From contig OZ020269.1 of assembly GCA_963971225.1 (NCBI GenBank), positions 28,685,783-28,749,782 of the forward strand: a stretch of DNA of 64,000 bases. The letters run 5' to 3'. This document shows, piece by piece, positions 1-11,686 of this stretch; position 1 is the first letter of the stretch; each line of letters opens with the position of its first letter. This DNA is from Melieria omissa. Taxonomy: Eukaryota > Arthropoda > Insecta > Diptera > Ulidiidae. The notes beneath the pieces are model-generated. The model worked only from the letters and a program-made list of their open reading frames with translations, searched no databases and was not told where the DNA came from. The translations under genes were made by a program, and so were the position numbers.

Positions 1-182
1 TGTGGCTGGCCACATACGCAGGGCAGTCACAGCGCCAGCGGAAAAGCAGCGCCAGCACTGCGCTCAAGAGCAGCAGCCACAGTCACAGCGGCAGTCAGCA
101 GCACCGCCTAAGGGTGGCGGCGTAGTGCAACATCAACGCAGCGCCACCAGTAGCCGCAGCAGCAGCAGCAGCCGCAGGGGTG
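1..182 (+). CDS. Partial coding exon, Gln/Ser-rich, unknown protein
   Basis: Only the frame starting at base 2 stays open through to a strong splice donor (GTAAGT from 183); the other two frames hit stops before it. The reading is 60 codons, rich in Gln, Ala, Ser and Arg, ending in SSSSSRRG plus one base (phase 1). The next supported exon (9911) begins with two bases that complete this codon as Glu, so the two may be consecutive exons separated by a 9.7-kb intron. The left boundary lies outside the window. The product is not recognised; low-complexity content suggests a disordered part of a nuclear regulator. A random phase match has a one-in-three chance, so the join is an inference. Confidence 0.5.
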
Positions 183-1825
183 GTAAGTGGGTTGCCTGGG
201 GATGTGAGCGGTGCGATTGAGTTTGTCGGGAGTGAGGCGCGTCAGGCGGGCGGGCGCCGTTTGGGCGATGCTGTTATTTTCGTGTACCGGGCCACCTGCG
301 TTCTTCATGGTTGGGCTGCTTCATTTTTGTAAATATTTACATTAAGCGTTGGCGAGCGGGCGTGTGCGGACGGTGCCAGCGGCAGCGAGTGTGTGCGGCT
401 CGCCTTGCTGTGAGATGGACTCATGTACTAATTTTAAAACGTGTGCTAATTTTCACAGCAAGTGTGCGTCAAACGTAAAGTTTGCACAATTATTGTATAT
501 TCGATCAATCCTGTGCTTTGTCACCGCTTCCCTTCTCGCCCAGCACAGCCAGCCGGCCGCTTTCATCACTCTAGTACCTGGTTTAGCATCATGTCAGTCA
601 GCCCAATGATGTCCTCACCGGCATTTCATGGCTTTAATACAATCTACAAAACAACAACAACAACAACTGCTACTGTCACTGCTAACAAAGTTTTGCTTTG
701 AGCATAACAAACAACAACATAAAACTAATCAACTATCAGCTTTGAGCCCCGCGCGAGCCGCACACCCGAAGGCAGCCAGCAGCTAGCAGCTGGCAGCTGT
801 TTTATGGCTTTGTGCCCGGGGCGTCGAAAGGGGTGGGGCCCAGCACAATTCCATTTCGGTTCAGCGCAGTTCAGCGTCGCGCTGATATGAATCACGCTGA
901 GTGTCGAACGTTTGAACGCCGTCAGTGAGAACGTTTGGCCCAAGTAATCCAGTTTCATTTGGCTGACGCGCTGACTGGCTGGCTCGTTCAGTCTCTGGCC
1001 GCCTGTGTTGTTTACTCTCCACGTGATAACGACTTTCGTTAAATCGAATTCAGTGCGTGCGGCAAGTGATTTTACGCAAAAAGCATCGGAATTCGTCGCT
1101 GCCGTCGAAGCGGCTTCGAATGCAGTTCGACTTGCGCGTTCGAAAACGTTGTGGCGTAATTGCTGCAGAATTTGCAGTTGCAGCTCAGCAGCGGCTGCGG
1201 CGACGCCGACATTGGATGCAGAGTGAAATTCGTCTCGCTTCGTGCATGTGACGTGCCTTTGCACACCAATTGACTATATTTAAATTTCGAGCTGATAAGC
1301 GCCAATTTGTTCAATTTACAATTGCACCGGAAATTGGCAAACATATGGAATTGTTGTTGCATAGTGGTGCGGTAAACAAACAAGCTGTCAAATATTTTTT
1401 ATCACAACTGATAAAGAATGTTAAGTAGTTGTTTGGTATAAGCTGGGCGCGGCAGTAAACATATTTCGACCACTTTACACCAAAGCCAAAAAATTAACTA
1501 AAATTAGTGCCAAACTAAAATTGTATAAACAAACATTATCACAAAAAAAAGCTTCAAAGCTATCAAATGAAATTTTCCATAATTTTATCATTTGAAAAAA
1601 AATGAGCAACATAAGGTAAATATTTATGCATGTGTTTTACTTACTGTTGTTTTAAAGTGAAATCGTGGGCATTCACTTGGATTACTCTCATAAAAATGGA
1701 ACTTAATTATAGTGAAGTATTTAAGAGAAAACAGCTGTAACAGTTGTAAAATTTCGTATTGATTGGCGATCAATCAGAGAGGTTGACTTGCCGTTTGAAA
1801 TACTATTTTCTGGCCAAAGAAAGTA
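183..1825. other. Non-coding stretch, probable intron start
   Basis: This follows the splice donor at 183. It is moderately GC-rich up to about 1260 and AT-rich afterwards. Short open frames here have no recognisable domain and overlap each other on both strands, as expected from base composition. A CAACAA-type run lies near 645-670. I see no RNA gene or transposon. Confidence 0.5.
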
Positions 1826-2317
1826 TCAGGTGTACAACTTTGCTTCCGCCGTTTTCCGATAGGTGGCTGTACCGGCTGAGGCTGGTTGAAATACATAGAT
1901 GGTAATGCCTTTAAAGTGAGTGTGGACAGTGCCTAACGAATTGTCATCGCCGTTTCAGTGACAGTTGTTCTTGTTTTCGTATTATTCACGCTCGAAAATG
2001 TCCGTTTATGTGCCCAATTCTCGCCATTTGCGGGAAGTTTTACTTTTCTGTTACAATTCGAAAAAAAATGCAGCTGAAGCGCATCGAATGCTCTCAGAAA
2101 CTTACGGTGATGCTGCTCTGAGTGAAAGAACGTGTCGGGAGTGGTTTCAACGTTTTAAAAATGGTGATTTCGACATGACAAAGTCATCCTCCAACACGAC
2201 AATGCTCGGCCTCACGTCGCAAAAGTGGTCAAAAAGTACCTGGAAACGCTGAAATGGGAAGTCTTGCCCCACCCGCCGTATTCCCCAGATGTCGCCCCTT
2301 CTGACTTCCACCTATTC
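1826..2317 (+). mobile_element. Mariner deletion derivative, 3' truncated (copy 1)
   Basis: The left terminus TCAGGTGTACAACTTTGCTT follows a TA and is identical to the left end of the complete copy at 50528. The helix-turn-helix N-terminus of a mariner transposase is readable (SVYVPNSRHLREVLLFCYNS, then SERTCREWFQRFKNGDFD). It is joined abruptly to the 3' catalytic region (HDNARPH block, out of frame here). Most of the central catalytic domain is therefore missing. Similarity to copy 2 ends at CACCTATTC, so the right terminus is lost. The deletion junction differs from copy 2. It cannot make transposase but carries one intact terminal repeat. Confidence 0.85.
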
Positions 2318-2479
2318 GACATATAATAATGGGATTCCGATAATATTTTCTGGATACTCCGGACTAAGATTAACTGCTAAGCCCATTTTTAGTGCTTAAT
2401 TTAGAGGACTACTTAACTCAAGTTAACTAGATGCTTAGTTAGTTAGATGGTCATGCATATGAAAGGAAAAATATTTAGA

Positions 2480-4050
2480 ACATCAAAAAGGTCAGCCGTG
2501 AACAGCAAGCTACCTGTCTACTGGATAACCCGGACCCAAAAGCATAGAGGTAAATGACGTAACGGATATTAGTGCCAACCAAGTTGTCTGTGTTCCAGAT
2601 GAGCATATCAGCAGTGTCCTGATGCCACTGCAAGCTTTACACAGTCATCTAAAGAAATGTTTAAAATGAAAAACGGGGCACATTTGCGACCTCAAAAACC
2701 ACATTCAAGTCCCATGACGAAAACCCTTGTGAGGTATGACTTGAGTCGGGATTAACATTCGCCACTCGAACAATACTGAGATGGATGTTTACGGCAAACG
2801 TGAATTTTACGGATTAGTCATGTGGGTATTTAGAACAAGTCAATTGACTGCTGTCAAGGCTCTCAGTAAGCTCCAGAGACTAGTGTGTCTATGCATAACG
2901 AAAGGTCTGAGAACGTATCCGACAGCATCTATGAAAGTTTTTCTCGATCTTACGTCTCTTCACTTTAACATAAAAACAAAGAGGGCTAACCTGCGGATGA
3001 TTGGCAATAATATTAGGGTCGAGGGATTTTTAAATCGCATATAGTCGCATAGTCGAGATTGTAATACTGAGGGACAAAATCATACCGAAGTTAAGTTTTA
3101 TTAAAAGACTAAAAATCGAACTTGGAAACAAAAAGAGCTGGGTAGGGATATCAGAGACATATCTGATAGATCAGTGTATGATAACCTGGTATACAGATGG
3201 GTCCTTAAAAGAGGAAGGTTCCGGAATAAGTGTTTACGTTCCGAGGACAAGATACTCGAAACCAATGTGTAAGTACACAACTATTTTTCAGACGTATATA
3301 TATGCAATCGAATGGTGTGTTTACTTCAGTTTAGCGAGGAAATACCGGAACTGGAAGATAGTGTTCCTCCGGCACCCAAGGCACTAAGGTTATACTCGTA
3401 ACATATCCTCGAAAGTGGTGTCAGAATGCCTTGAGAAGCTGAACGAACTTGAGCTCAATAATCAGTTATAGGTTATCTGGGTTCCGGGCCACGCTGAAAA
3501 TGAGGGAAAAGAAAATGAGGGGTCGATAAACTGTCGATTCAGAATCTTTTTGTGATTTGGGTAAAGAAGCTTTATCTATTTTTACCAGAAGAGACGTGAT
3601 AAGTAGCAGAAATCAATATTGGGAGAATCAAATAGGTCTAGACGTCCAAGGCAATTATCGAGTCATATAACAAGAAAAGATTCAAGGAATATATGAGCAA
3701 AGATAATATAATGACATTTATCTTTCAAAGAATAATAAAGGATTACTACAGGAAAGCTGACAGGGTATTGCAGGTTGAACTATCGTCTAGCTAAACTAGG
3801 AATTTGAAGATACTTTAAAGATTTGAAGGGTAATAAAACTGCAATACGCAGACTAGGAGAATGCCCTGGACTTATGATGGTCAAAAGAAGCGTTCGGGCT
3901 ATTATCTCAAAACAGGTGAAAGTTAATAGTTCAGAGGTATAGGAAATGTACTAAAATGCCTCTTGGATGGTGGACTCACGGATTAACTGTGAGTTCACAA
4001 TAGATGTTTAAGGTCGCAGTATACAATCCCCAGCAATAATAACAATAACA
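2480..4050 (+). mobile_element. Decayed Jockey-type LINE (RT end and RNase H)
   Basis: Two broken protein segments on the + strand match the end of a Jockey-like non-LTR retrotransposon ORF2. At about 2850-3000 there is the post-RT region (ALSKLQRLVCLCITKGLRTY, then a PTASMKVFLDLTSLHF-like block). At 3178-3390 there is an RNase H start with WYTDGS, the first catalytic Asp, followed by YTTIFQTYIYAIEW. A later WVPGHAENEG-like block at about 3478-3505 fits the RNase H end. Frames are broken many times. The sequence ends near an AATAATAACAATAACA tail at about 4030-4050. The 5' limit is uncertain. Confidence 0.7.
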
Positions 4051-6700
4051 TCTGCCACACTTTAATCTGTGCTCTGTACCATTCATCATTTAGAAATTGA
4101 TTCTGCTTTACTGTAGCTTGGCATCGTTTAACTTTAACTCGATCCACATTTTTAACTTTTAGAAATGAATGCATCTTTAAGAAATTGATTCCGCTTTACT
4201 ATTGCTTTGCCTAATGTCAATTCTTTTTGGTCACCTAAATGAACCAATTTTCTAATCAATCAATTTGGCTTTGTTTTCTTATAGTAAGAAATGAATTGAA
4301 GCAAATCAGGTCAGTTTGTTTGACAGGAAGTGGCAAGTTTATCTCTTTAATCGATCCAATGATAAAGATACTTCGTTGTTGCCTACACAACACAAGCCAA
4401 CTTGTCGACAACCTGTCGACATTTCATGCAACATAATTGAAATAGATTCGTCAATCGATATGTTTCGGCCGACACACTGTCGTGGACAATTGCGACCTCA
4501 GTTCTTTGGCTTTTCAGCTGCTTGTTTTTTTCGAGTTCTATAATTGGCTTTTCCCTGTGACGTCCCATCTATCAATTGCGCATTATTCAAACATTATCCA
4601 CCGAAATGTCGTCTTTTCACTGTCGCCACATTTGTTTCAACTTACAAAAAGTTCCCATGGGCAGAGTTTAAAATGAAAATTGTCGCTGCTCTTTCAACTC
4701 GTGTGGGCTTTGATATTTCTTTGACGCGTTGCACTCTCGCAAGCAACATTTGTGTAATGAATGGTTATTGTGGCGGCAAAGTAATTATTGTGGTTTCACA
4801 CAAAAAATGTGATTTATATGCTCACTTATGCTGAACAAGTGAAGTGGTGGTGTCACACTCGTTTCGCTCTTGGCCCGATGTGTGTCACACGCACAACGTC
4901 ACAGCGGCAGAGCAACTCGATTAGATCTGATAAAATTTTTATTAAGTTGTGTGAAAATTGCATTGTAGGACGCTTGCTGGAAGGAGGAGGAGCGGCCGGA
5001 AGTGAGTGAGTTCATAGCGGCACAGTGTCGATTTGTGATTTATGAATATTTTTAATTTCAATAGAAACGTTTCTAGGAGTCGCGTGTGTTCTGTGTCTGT
5101 GTGTGTCACTGCATGAATAAATATAAATGTGTGTGTGTGTGTTTGAGCGGCCGTAACGGCACACAAAGTGTTTTATATCTCCCTTTTGCTGTTCTAATAA
5201 CAGGCGCCCGTACACAGTGCAGCGTCGCGCTTGATGACGCTTTGACGCGCGCACTGGCTGCCCGCCCGGCCTGTGCCAAGGCAAAGTAAACTGTGCGAAT
5301 GTGGCGCAAGTGCTCGTGGCTGGTGGCAGCAGTCGCCCTTTGGTGTTTATGCAAGCAGCAAAGTGCGCCTGTCGCTGCTGCCGACTGCCGGGTCGGGCCC
5401 GGTGCGCTGGCTGTGTGTGACATTTTGTTGCTCATAAAGCGAGCCATACATTATTTGCCATTACCATGAAATACGACTATGAATGGACGAGTGATTTCCT
5501 TTTGTTTGTTAGGTCCGACGCGAACGCACATGCAGCTGGACGCGCTGTTTGCAGCAGCAAGGAAACAGTGGCAGCCGTAACGGGCAGCAGCTAATTATGA
5601 CCCGCACGTTTGCATGGCGCTCGTCCGTCCATATCCCCATATGTCCAGTGCGGGTCACACACTCCTTTCGCTGAGTGTGCTTTATGTTGCTGCTGTTGTC
5701 TTTGCCGATGTTTTTTGGCAGCTAAAACAGCTTTTTTGCTTGTCGGCGCAGCTTGTGTTGAGGTGTTTAGTTGCTTCCGCACTTTCGTGCGACAGCCTTG
5801 GGTGTGGTTGTTGCTATTGTTGCTGCTAGTGTGTGCTTGTTGCCATGTTTTGTTTTAGCCTTTCGGTCTTTTTGTGATCGACTGCTACTTGCAGGCTGTG
5901 TGTGTGTGTGGCTGTGTGCGTTGTGAGTGCGACTGGGACCAAAGTGGGACAATGCGAAGGACATGCCGTCACTTTGCGCCCTTTTTGCTGCGCTGCCACG
6001 CAAGCCATCAGCACAACAACAATAACAACAGCCATTGCAACAGCAATACCAACAAACAACAACAACAATACCTCATACAAGTGTGCCTTTTTATTGCGTT
6101 GGCCAAGAAGCAAAAGACGTCGAGTATGCAAAGTGCAATAAATATGTCTGTCCACTTGATTTAAAGATGGGCCATCTATTGTCGACGGTGGCGGTCGGCC
6201 GTTAAAAACCGTTTGCGCGACACAATACACTAATATTCTTTGTTGTTGTTGTTGTTGTTGCTGCTGTTGCCATATTGGAATCAGAGGCCAAGTGACAAAA
6301 GCCAATGAACAGCGTAGCGCGCAAACATGTGGTTGGTGGCTGGTCGGCCGACCGGCGGCTGCCTACAAACTGACGGTTAGTGGCTGCTCTTTGAGTTGAG
6401 GTTGGGAGAATTTGTTTGCATGTGCAATAAAACGGACAAGGCACTTTGCGAACGCGAGCGCAAGTGCCGCCGCATGGATCCTTGTGCGCGCGTCAATGGA
6501 CACGCGTGTGTGAGTGGTTGTGCGTGTGCGTGTGTGTGCCTGCCTGTTTGTTTATCTTAGGGGCAGATTTTGTCTGCTTGCATTTCCTTCACTCAAGCTC
6601 CGCGCTCCGTACAGCAGGGCTGGCCGCGTGCTGTCGTCGCTGTCGTGGCTGTCAACGTTTTCTATTGTCGATTTGTATGCGGTCGCGTGTGCATTGTGTA
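4051..6700. other. Non-coding stretch with GT and CAA microsatellites
   Basis: No coding exon can be supported. It holds (GT)n at about 5119-5141 and 5893-5912, CAACAA/TGTTGT runs at about 6010-6070 and 6238-6265, and a GC-richer stretch from 4830 to 6680. Many short overlapping frames on both strands are low-complexity artefacts. The transposon-poor, GC-richer character is what one expects of intronic regulatory DNA in flies, but no specific site is recognised. Confidence 0.45.
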
Positions 6701-7490
6701 AAAAGCATGGAAACAAAAAATATTTTACACAATTTAAAATTGAAACTAAAACTGAATTTCGAAGCTTAGTCGCGGTAGGTGGCTTTATGGGGTCGAAGAT
6801 CGTTGTTTTACGTGGCAGAATTGGTTTAGAAATTGGCTCTGGGAATTTTTCACTCCTTGTTAAGCAACGTTTTGATGGACCAACCGAAGTTGATGGCATC
6901 TAAATGAAATCCATAATTGAATCGGATCGTCATGTAACTGCAGGAAAGTTAAATGTATTAGCTATCAGTATCGTAGTAGAAGCTCGGCATTTGGGATTCA
7001 TTGCTATACAACTCAAACACAATGAAGTTGACCCATTTTTGTGAAACAAATCATCACTGCTGATATAAAGTGAGTTGTTTATAATATCATTGAATAAAAG
7101 AGATTATGATGCAAGCTTGATGAACCACACAAACCACATGGAAACCTGAATTGCATCAAATAATGGCTATGCTGTCAATTTGGTAGAAAAACAAAGGTGT
7201 TGTGTCCTTTAAGCTGCTTCCAAGTATACAAATGATCAAGTTAGATGTTAACCGTCCACAAACTACTGAAACTGGGGGAAACAACAACAGAAAACGCGCA
7301 GAATGAGACAATTCCAAAAGAATTGTGTTTCGCCACGACAATGCAAGGCCTCACATATTGTTGGCGACTTGAAGAAAACTATGCCTGACCTTGCACCATC
7401 ATATTATTTATTTCATAGCTTGCGAAACTCTTATGATTATGACCCGAAATAGGATTTGGTTCTTCAGTTAAAATTCATTCATTTTACAAA
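6700..7490 (+). mobile_element. Decayed mariner transposase
   Basis: Conceptual translation in changing frames gives an ordered mariner series. First SGNFSLLVKQRFDGPTEVDG (the end of the HTH and linker), then SIIESDRHVTAGKLNVLAIS (second HTH), then a LKHNEVDPFL-like segment, then IVFRHDNARPHILLAT (second catalytic Asp). Last comes PDLAPSYYLFHSLRN, the third-Asp motif, in which the usual Asp of APSDY has become Tyr. Many stops and indels mark it as an old fossil. No terminal repeats were identified. It ends just left of the satellite array. Confidence 0.75.
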
Positions 7491-7519
7491 AAAACAACAG
7501 CTTTATTTCACACTATAAA

Positions 7520-8775
7520 TCTGAAATTACATTCTTGCCAACCCAAATGTTTCTAAAATTCTGTGAAGTGGATTCCTCAATACATTTCGGAAGGTCTAAG
7601 AAACTTAAAAAATCTCTAAAACGAAGATCGTTGATCGTTGATCGTACATTGATTCTTGTCAACCAAATTGTTTCTGAAATTCTATAAAGGGGGTTCCTCA
7701 ATACATTTTGGAAGGTCGACGAACCTAAAAAGGCTCTTAAGTGAAGTTCGTTCAAGGAAGATCGATTCTTGCCAACCCAATTGATTTCTGAATTTCTCTA
7801 AAGTGGGTTCATCAATGCATTTCGGAAGGTTGACGAAACTAAAAAGATCTCTAAAACGAAGATCGTTGATCGTAGATTGATTCTTGTCAACCAAATTGTT
7901 TCTGAAATTCTATAAAGGGGGTTCCTCAATACATTTTGGAAGGTCGACGAACCTAAAAAGGCTCTTAAGTGAAGTTCGTTCAAGAAAGATCGATTCTTGC
8001 CAACCAAATTGTTTTCTGGATTTCTGTAAAGTGGGTTCACCAATGCATTTCGGAAAGTCGACGAACCTAAAAAGACTCTTAAGTGAAGTTCGTTCAAGGA
8101 AGATCGATTCTTGCCAACCAAATTGTTTTCTGAATTTCTATAAAGGGGGTTCCTCAATACATTTCGGAAGGTCGACGAAACTTAAAAAATCTCTAAAACG
8201 AAGATCGTTGATCGTAGATTGATTCTTGCCAACCAAATTGTTTCTGAAATTCTATAAAGAGGGTTCCTCAATACATTTTGGGAGGTCGACGAACCTAAAA
8301 AAGCTCTTAAGTGAAGTTCGTTCAAGGAAGATCGATTCTTGCCAACCCATTTTTTTCTGAATTTCTGTAAAGTGAGATCCTCCATGCATTTCGGAAGGTC
8401 GACGAACCTTAAAAAGTCTCTAAAGTGAAGATCGTTGATCGTAGATCGATTCTTGTCTACCCAATTGTTTTCTGAAATCTTGTAAAGTGCATTTCGGAAG
8501 GTCGACGAACATTAAAAAATCTCTAAAGTGAAGATCGTTGATCGTATATCGAAGATCGATTTTTGCCTACCCAATTGTTTTCTGAATTTCTGTAAAGTGG
8601 GTTTCTCAATACATTTGGGAAGGTTGACGAAGTTCCTTGGTCGTTGATCAAAGATCGATTCTTGCCAACCCAATTGTTTTCTGAATTTCTGTAAAGTGGG
8701 TTCCTCTATACATTTCGGTAGGTCGATGAAACTTGAAAAATCTCTAAAGTGAAGATCGTTGATCGAAGATCGGCA
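7520..8775. repeat. Satellite-like tandem array, about 115-bp unit
   Basis: About eleven diverged units repeat the motif ATTCTTGCCAACCCAATTGT followed by TTTCTGAATTTCTGTAAAG, GGAAGGTCGACGAA and CTCTAAAGTGAAGATCG-type blocks. The anchor ATTCTTG recurs at roughly 7534, 7650, 7764, 7880, 7994, 8107, 8221, 8336, 8450 and 8655, spacing 113-118 bp. Units carry either a GATCGTTGATCG-type or a TTCGTTCAAGGAAGATCG-type linker and alternate in part, so a dimeric higher-order repeat is likely. Open frames on both strands here simply follow the repeat. It lies in the probable intron between 182 and 9911. Confidence 0.9.
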
Positions 8776-8789
8776 AAATCAGATCGTTG

Positions 8790-9910
8790 AAGACGAATCA
8801 AGCCAGATGGTCGCAACTGATGAATTGGTGAGTGGATGCATATGAAGACAACGTTTGGAAATATTTTGACTGATTTTGACATCCAACTCGGACTCGCTTT
8901 ATGCAGGCTTAGTTATTTAGTCAACTGGTCATAATCGCTCGTTGTTGGATCTCAGTTAACATGTACCATGGTGCCTTGGTTTCAAACCTGTTTGATCTTA
9001 CTTGCGGTTTTATTTTGTTGTGTTTCTTCTACGATAATAATGGCATTTTCATTGTTCCTGTCTCGAATGTATTTTTTTGTCTTGAAATGTAACTCCATTT
9101 AGGACCATCACTCACTTTGGTCTAATTTAGGTCTCAATGATGTCAAAGATGTTCTATCTCAATTTTTCAATACTTTCTACTTTTGTAAAATTATTTTCGT
9201 TACCATATTCTGTGTGTGTTTGTTTGTGTGTGTGTGTGTGCGTGTCCACACACCCTTCTGTTGCTCTTTTGTAGTTTGGCGCTGCCCGCAAGTGTCATTT
9301 CGCAGTCGTAGTGTGGTGTGGGACGTTGAGTTATTTTGTTAGAACTCGGAGCCATTCTTTCAGTTACTTTTGCTGCCTTCGGCGTCCACCAGCAGCGGCG
9401 GCCTGAAATGTCACCAATGCCACCAACTTTAGGTATGGCAATGACGACAATATGAAGTAATAAATTTCCGGTTAGTGTACGCTTTCGAGTGGTTATCTTG
9501 CTGTCGTCGCTGGGCGAAATGACGGCGCGTGGGGCATGGGGGGCAAAGTGCGCTGTCCGTTCGTTTTTTCCCCTTAGATTGGCCGCAATATATTGAATAA
9601 AGTTTTTGCCGCTTTGCATATGCCAATGTCAATTCAATTTGCCTGGCGTGGTGCGGGCTGCGTGCAGTACTGAAAACTGGGTGTGTTCGCTGGTATGCAA
9701 ATTTGTCATGTTGGACAAGTAGATTGTCATGTTGTGGGAGTTGGCTGCAGGTCCTTTGAGTGTGCTTTCTTTTGTTGATGCGTTGATGTTGTTTGTGTTT
9801 GTGAAATGTTTTTGTTTGTGTTTATTTGCTGTAAGCTATTTTTAGTGACGCCGGCTGTACGTGAAGCTTTTAATTTTTGCTACTTGTGTTTTCTCGTGTG
9901 CGTATTTCAG
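8790..9910. other. Non-coding stretch ending in a splice acceptor
   Basis: This is AT-rich at first, with a (GT)n run at 9213-9243. It ends in a pyrimidine-rich acceptor (TGTTTTCTCGTGTGCGTATTTCAG) at 9910. No transposon or coding unit was recognised apart from short overlapping frames. Confidence 0.5.
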
Positions 9911-10596
9911 AATCAAATGCGAACGGCCAGCCAAGCAACAACAATGTTGTTAGCGCTCCGACCACCACAACAACAACAGCAGCAGCAGCAACAACAGCAA
10001 CGACAACAGCCACAAGAACACCAGCAGCACCAGCGATCCGGGTATCTTCCGCATCAATGCAACAACAACAGCAGCAAAAGCAACAGCTGCACCAGCAGCA
10101 GCAGCAGTTAACCAACAACATAATATTGCTGCGTGGCGCACGCAACGAAAACGGCCAAATCGTCATACAGAACAAACATGACATAATCAGCTTTATCAAT
10201 GAGCAACAGCAGCAGCAGCAGCATGCGAAGGCAACGGTGGCCGCGACATTGACACAATTACCCACAACAACAACTGTTGCACGCAAGTCCATACAGACAA
10301 CAACGGCAGTGGCACCAGCGCTGTCGTCGCTGTCGTCCTCCCTGTCGTCGTCATGTATATCCCTCGTAGCCAACGGCAGCAGCAACAACAGCAGCAATGG
10401 CACTGGCAGTGGCGCAAAGGACGCGCCGAGCGGCAGTACGCCCAGCAATACGATACTGCTGCAAACGCCCATCAATGCCAGCCAGCTGGAGTCGGTGCTG
10501 TTGCAGACGGCCAGCCTGAAGAAGCAGTCGCCAGCAGCAACCAACTCAGCAGCTGTCTCGTCGCTGGCCCAGGAGCGTCAGTATCTCTTCAAGACG
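9911..10596 (+). CDS. Coding exon of a Gln/Thr/Ser-rich nuclear regulator (unknown)
   Basis: The exon lies between an acceptor (TTTCAG, ending 9910) and a donor (ACG|GTAAGA at 10597). It begins with two bases of a split codon and then reads 228 complete codons. It holds Thr/Ala/Gln-rich linkers and polyQ runs. At about 10114-10203 lies a non-repetitive block (NIILLRGARNENGQIVIQ, then NKHDIISFINE) that looks conserved in character. Near the end is a second ordered stretch (TILLQTPINASQLESVLLQT) before RQYLFKT. The mix of short hydrophobic motifs in polyQ/polyN spacers is typical of insect transcriptional co-regulators. I do not recognise the gene. The extension upstream of 9911 reads through the acceptor and is not coding. 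Confidence 0.8.
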
Positions 10597-10674
10597 GTAA
10601 GAGGTCATGTTTTGCTGTTTCCAAGCTGGCGCGTTTCATTGTTTTTCTCTTCTCTTTTTGTATCGTTGGTGCAG
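10597..10674 (+). other. Short 78-bp intron, in-frame length
   Basis: Donor GTAAGA and acceptor TTGGTGCAG flank a T-rich 78-bp segment. Its length is a multiple of three and it has no stop in the host frame, so the two exons look like a single long frame. The translated intron (FFSSLFVSLVQ-like) is hydrophobic and unlike the polar, low-complexity exons on either side, and its T-rich composition contrasts with the C/A-rich exons. It could be retained without breaking the frame. Confidence 0.8.
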
Positions 10675-11686
10675 GCCTCACGCAGCCTCAGCACTGACAG
10701 CAATCGTATGGGCCACACGGACAGCAGCAACAGCGGTGGCGGCAGTAAGGCGCCCTTTGTGCTGCAAACCCTCAAGCGGCTCGAGAAATCGCAATCTATA
10801 TTGGTCATACGCAACTCTTCCACATCGTCGGCTTCTGTGTCGTCGGCCTGTTCCTCGTCCTCCACATCTTCGCTGTCGGCCAGCTCGGTCAGCAATATTG
10901 CACACGCCTCGACGTCGACCAGTGCGGATCGGAAGTCTGTTACGCCATCGTCGTCGTCAGCGTCCTCCTCGGTGCCATTGTCAACGTCGTTGTCGACAAC
11001 CCAAACGGCTTCTTTATCGCTGTCACTGTGCTCGTCTGCGGCACCGGCACTGACGCCGACCACCGTTTGTGTCAGCACCAACACGCAAACGGGCGCCCTG
11101 ACTTTCACGCGCGCCACCAAAAGTCAACAAACCACAACCAAACTGGGCAACGTTGCGTTGAATCGCACAACGCTGACCGCTGCATCCAATAACAGCAACA
11201 CTGCGATCGCCTCGACAACAACGAAAGCATCTGTGGCCACCACCACCACTACGTACTTACGCCTAACGAATGCAACAACAACTGCATTCGCCAACAATAA
11301 TAACAACAACAACAGCAATCATGTTGGCACTATTAACAACAATAATAAAAATGCAAGTGGCAGCAATAGCAAAGGCCATAATTCAAATGTTGTTGTTGCG
11401 GTAAGTGCAAACAATAACAATGGCAACAAAATTGCCAACATCATCAACAACAACAACAGCAACAACAATGTAATGCGAAATGCTCTCAGCGGAGCGGTTG
11501 AAACGCAGACGCAATTGTCGCTGGCCGATGTCCAGCTGAAGCAGGAACGCAACACCGCATCTGTGACGGCAAACGGTGGCACAACAACCACACTGCACCA
11601 TCATCATCAGCATCATCCACATCAGCAACACCTGCAGCTGCAACAGCAACAACAACAACATCAAGCGAACGCACCTCTGGGAAATG
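10675..11686 (+). CDS. Coding exon, Ser/Thr/Asn/His/Gln-rich, same unknown gene
   Basis: It starts after the acceptor at 10674 on a codon boundary and ends at a donor (AATG|GTGAGT at 11687) in phase 1. It codes about 337 residues. Near the start, at about 10750-10821, is a non-repetitive block (APFVLQTLKRLEKSQSILVI followed by RNSS) that could be a short helix. Long Ser, Thr and Asn tracts follow. At about 11500-11560 comes ETQTQLSLADVQLKQERNT, which contains LKQE, a match to the psi-K-x-E SUMO consensus. The exon closes with His- and Gln-rich runs. An internal GTAAGT at 11401 could be an alternative donor. No folded domain is visible; DNA-binding or enzymatic domains, if any, lie downstream of the window. 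Confidence 0.8.

Noticed and set aside
7798..8222. Open frames on both strands in the tandem array, and the possibility of a CRISPR array
   Set aside because: The frames follow the 115-bp periodicity. The units are continuous diverged repeats without distinct spacers, in eukaryotic DNA.
9870..11120. Long minus-strand open frames opposite the Gln/Ser-rich exons (about 224 and 171 codons)
   Set aside because: They are antisense to CAG/CAA- and TCG/TCC-rich codons and give only Cys/Leu/Val/Asp-rich strings with no domain, as expected from composition.
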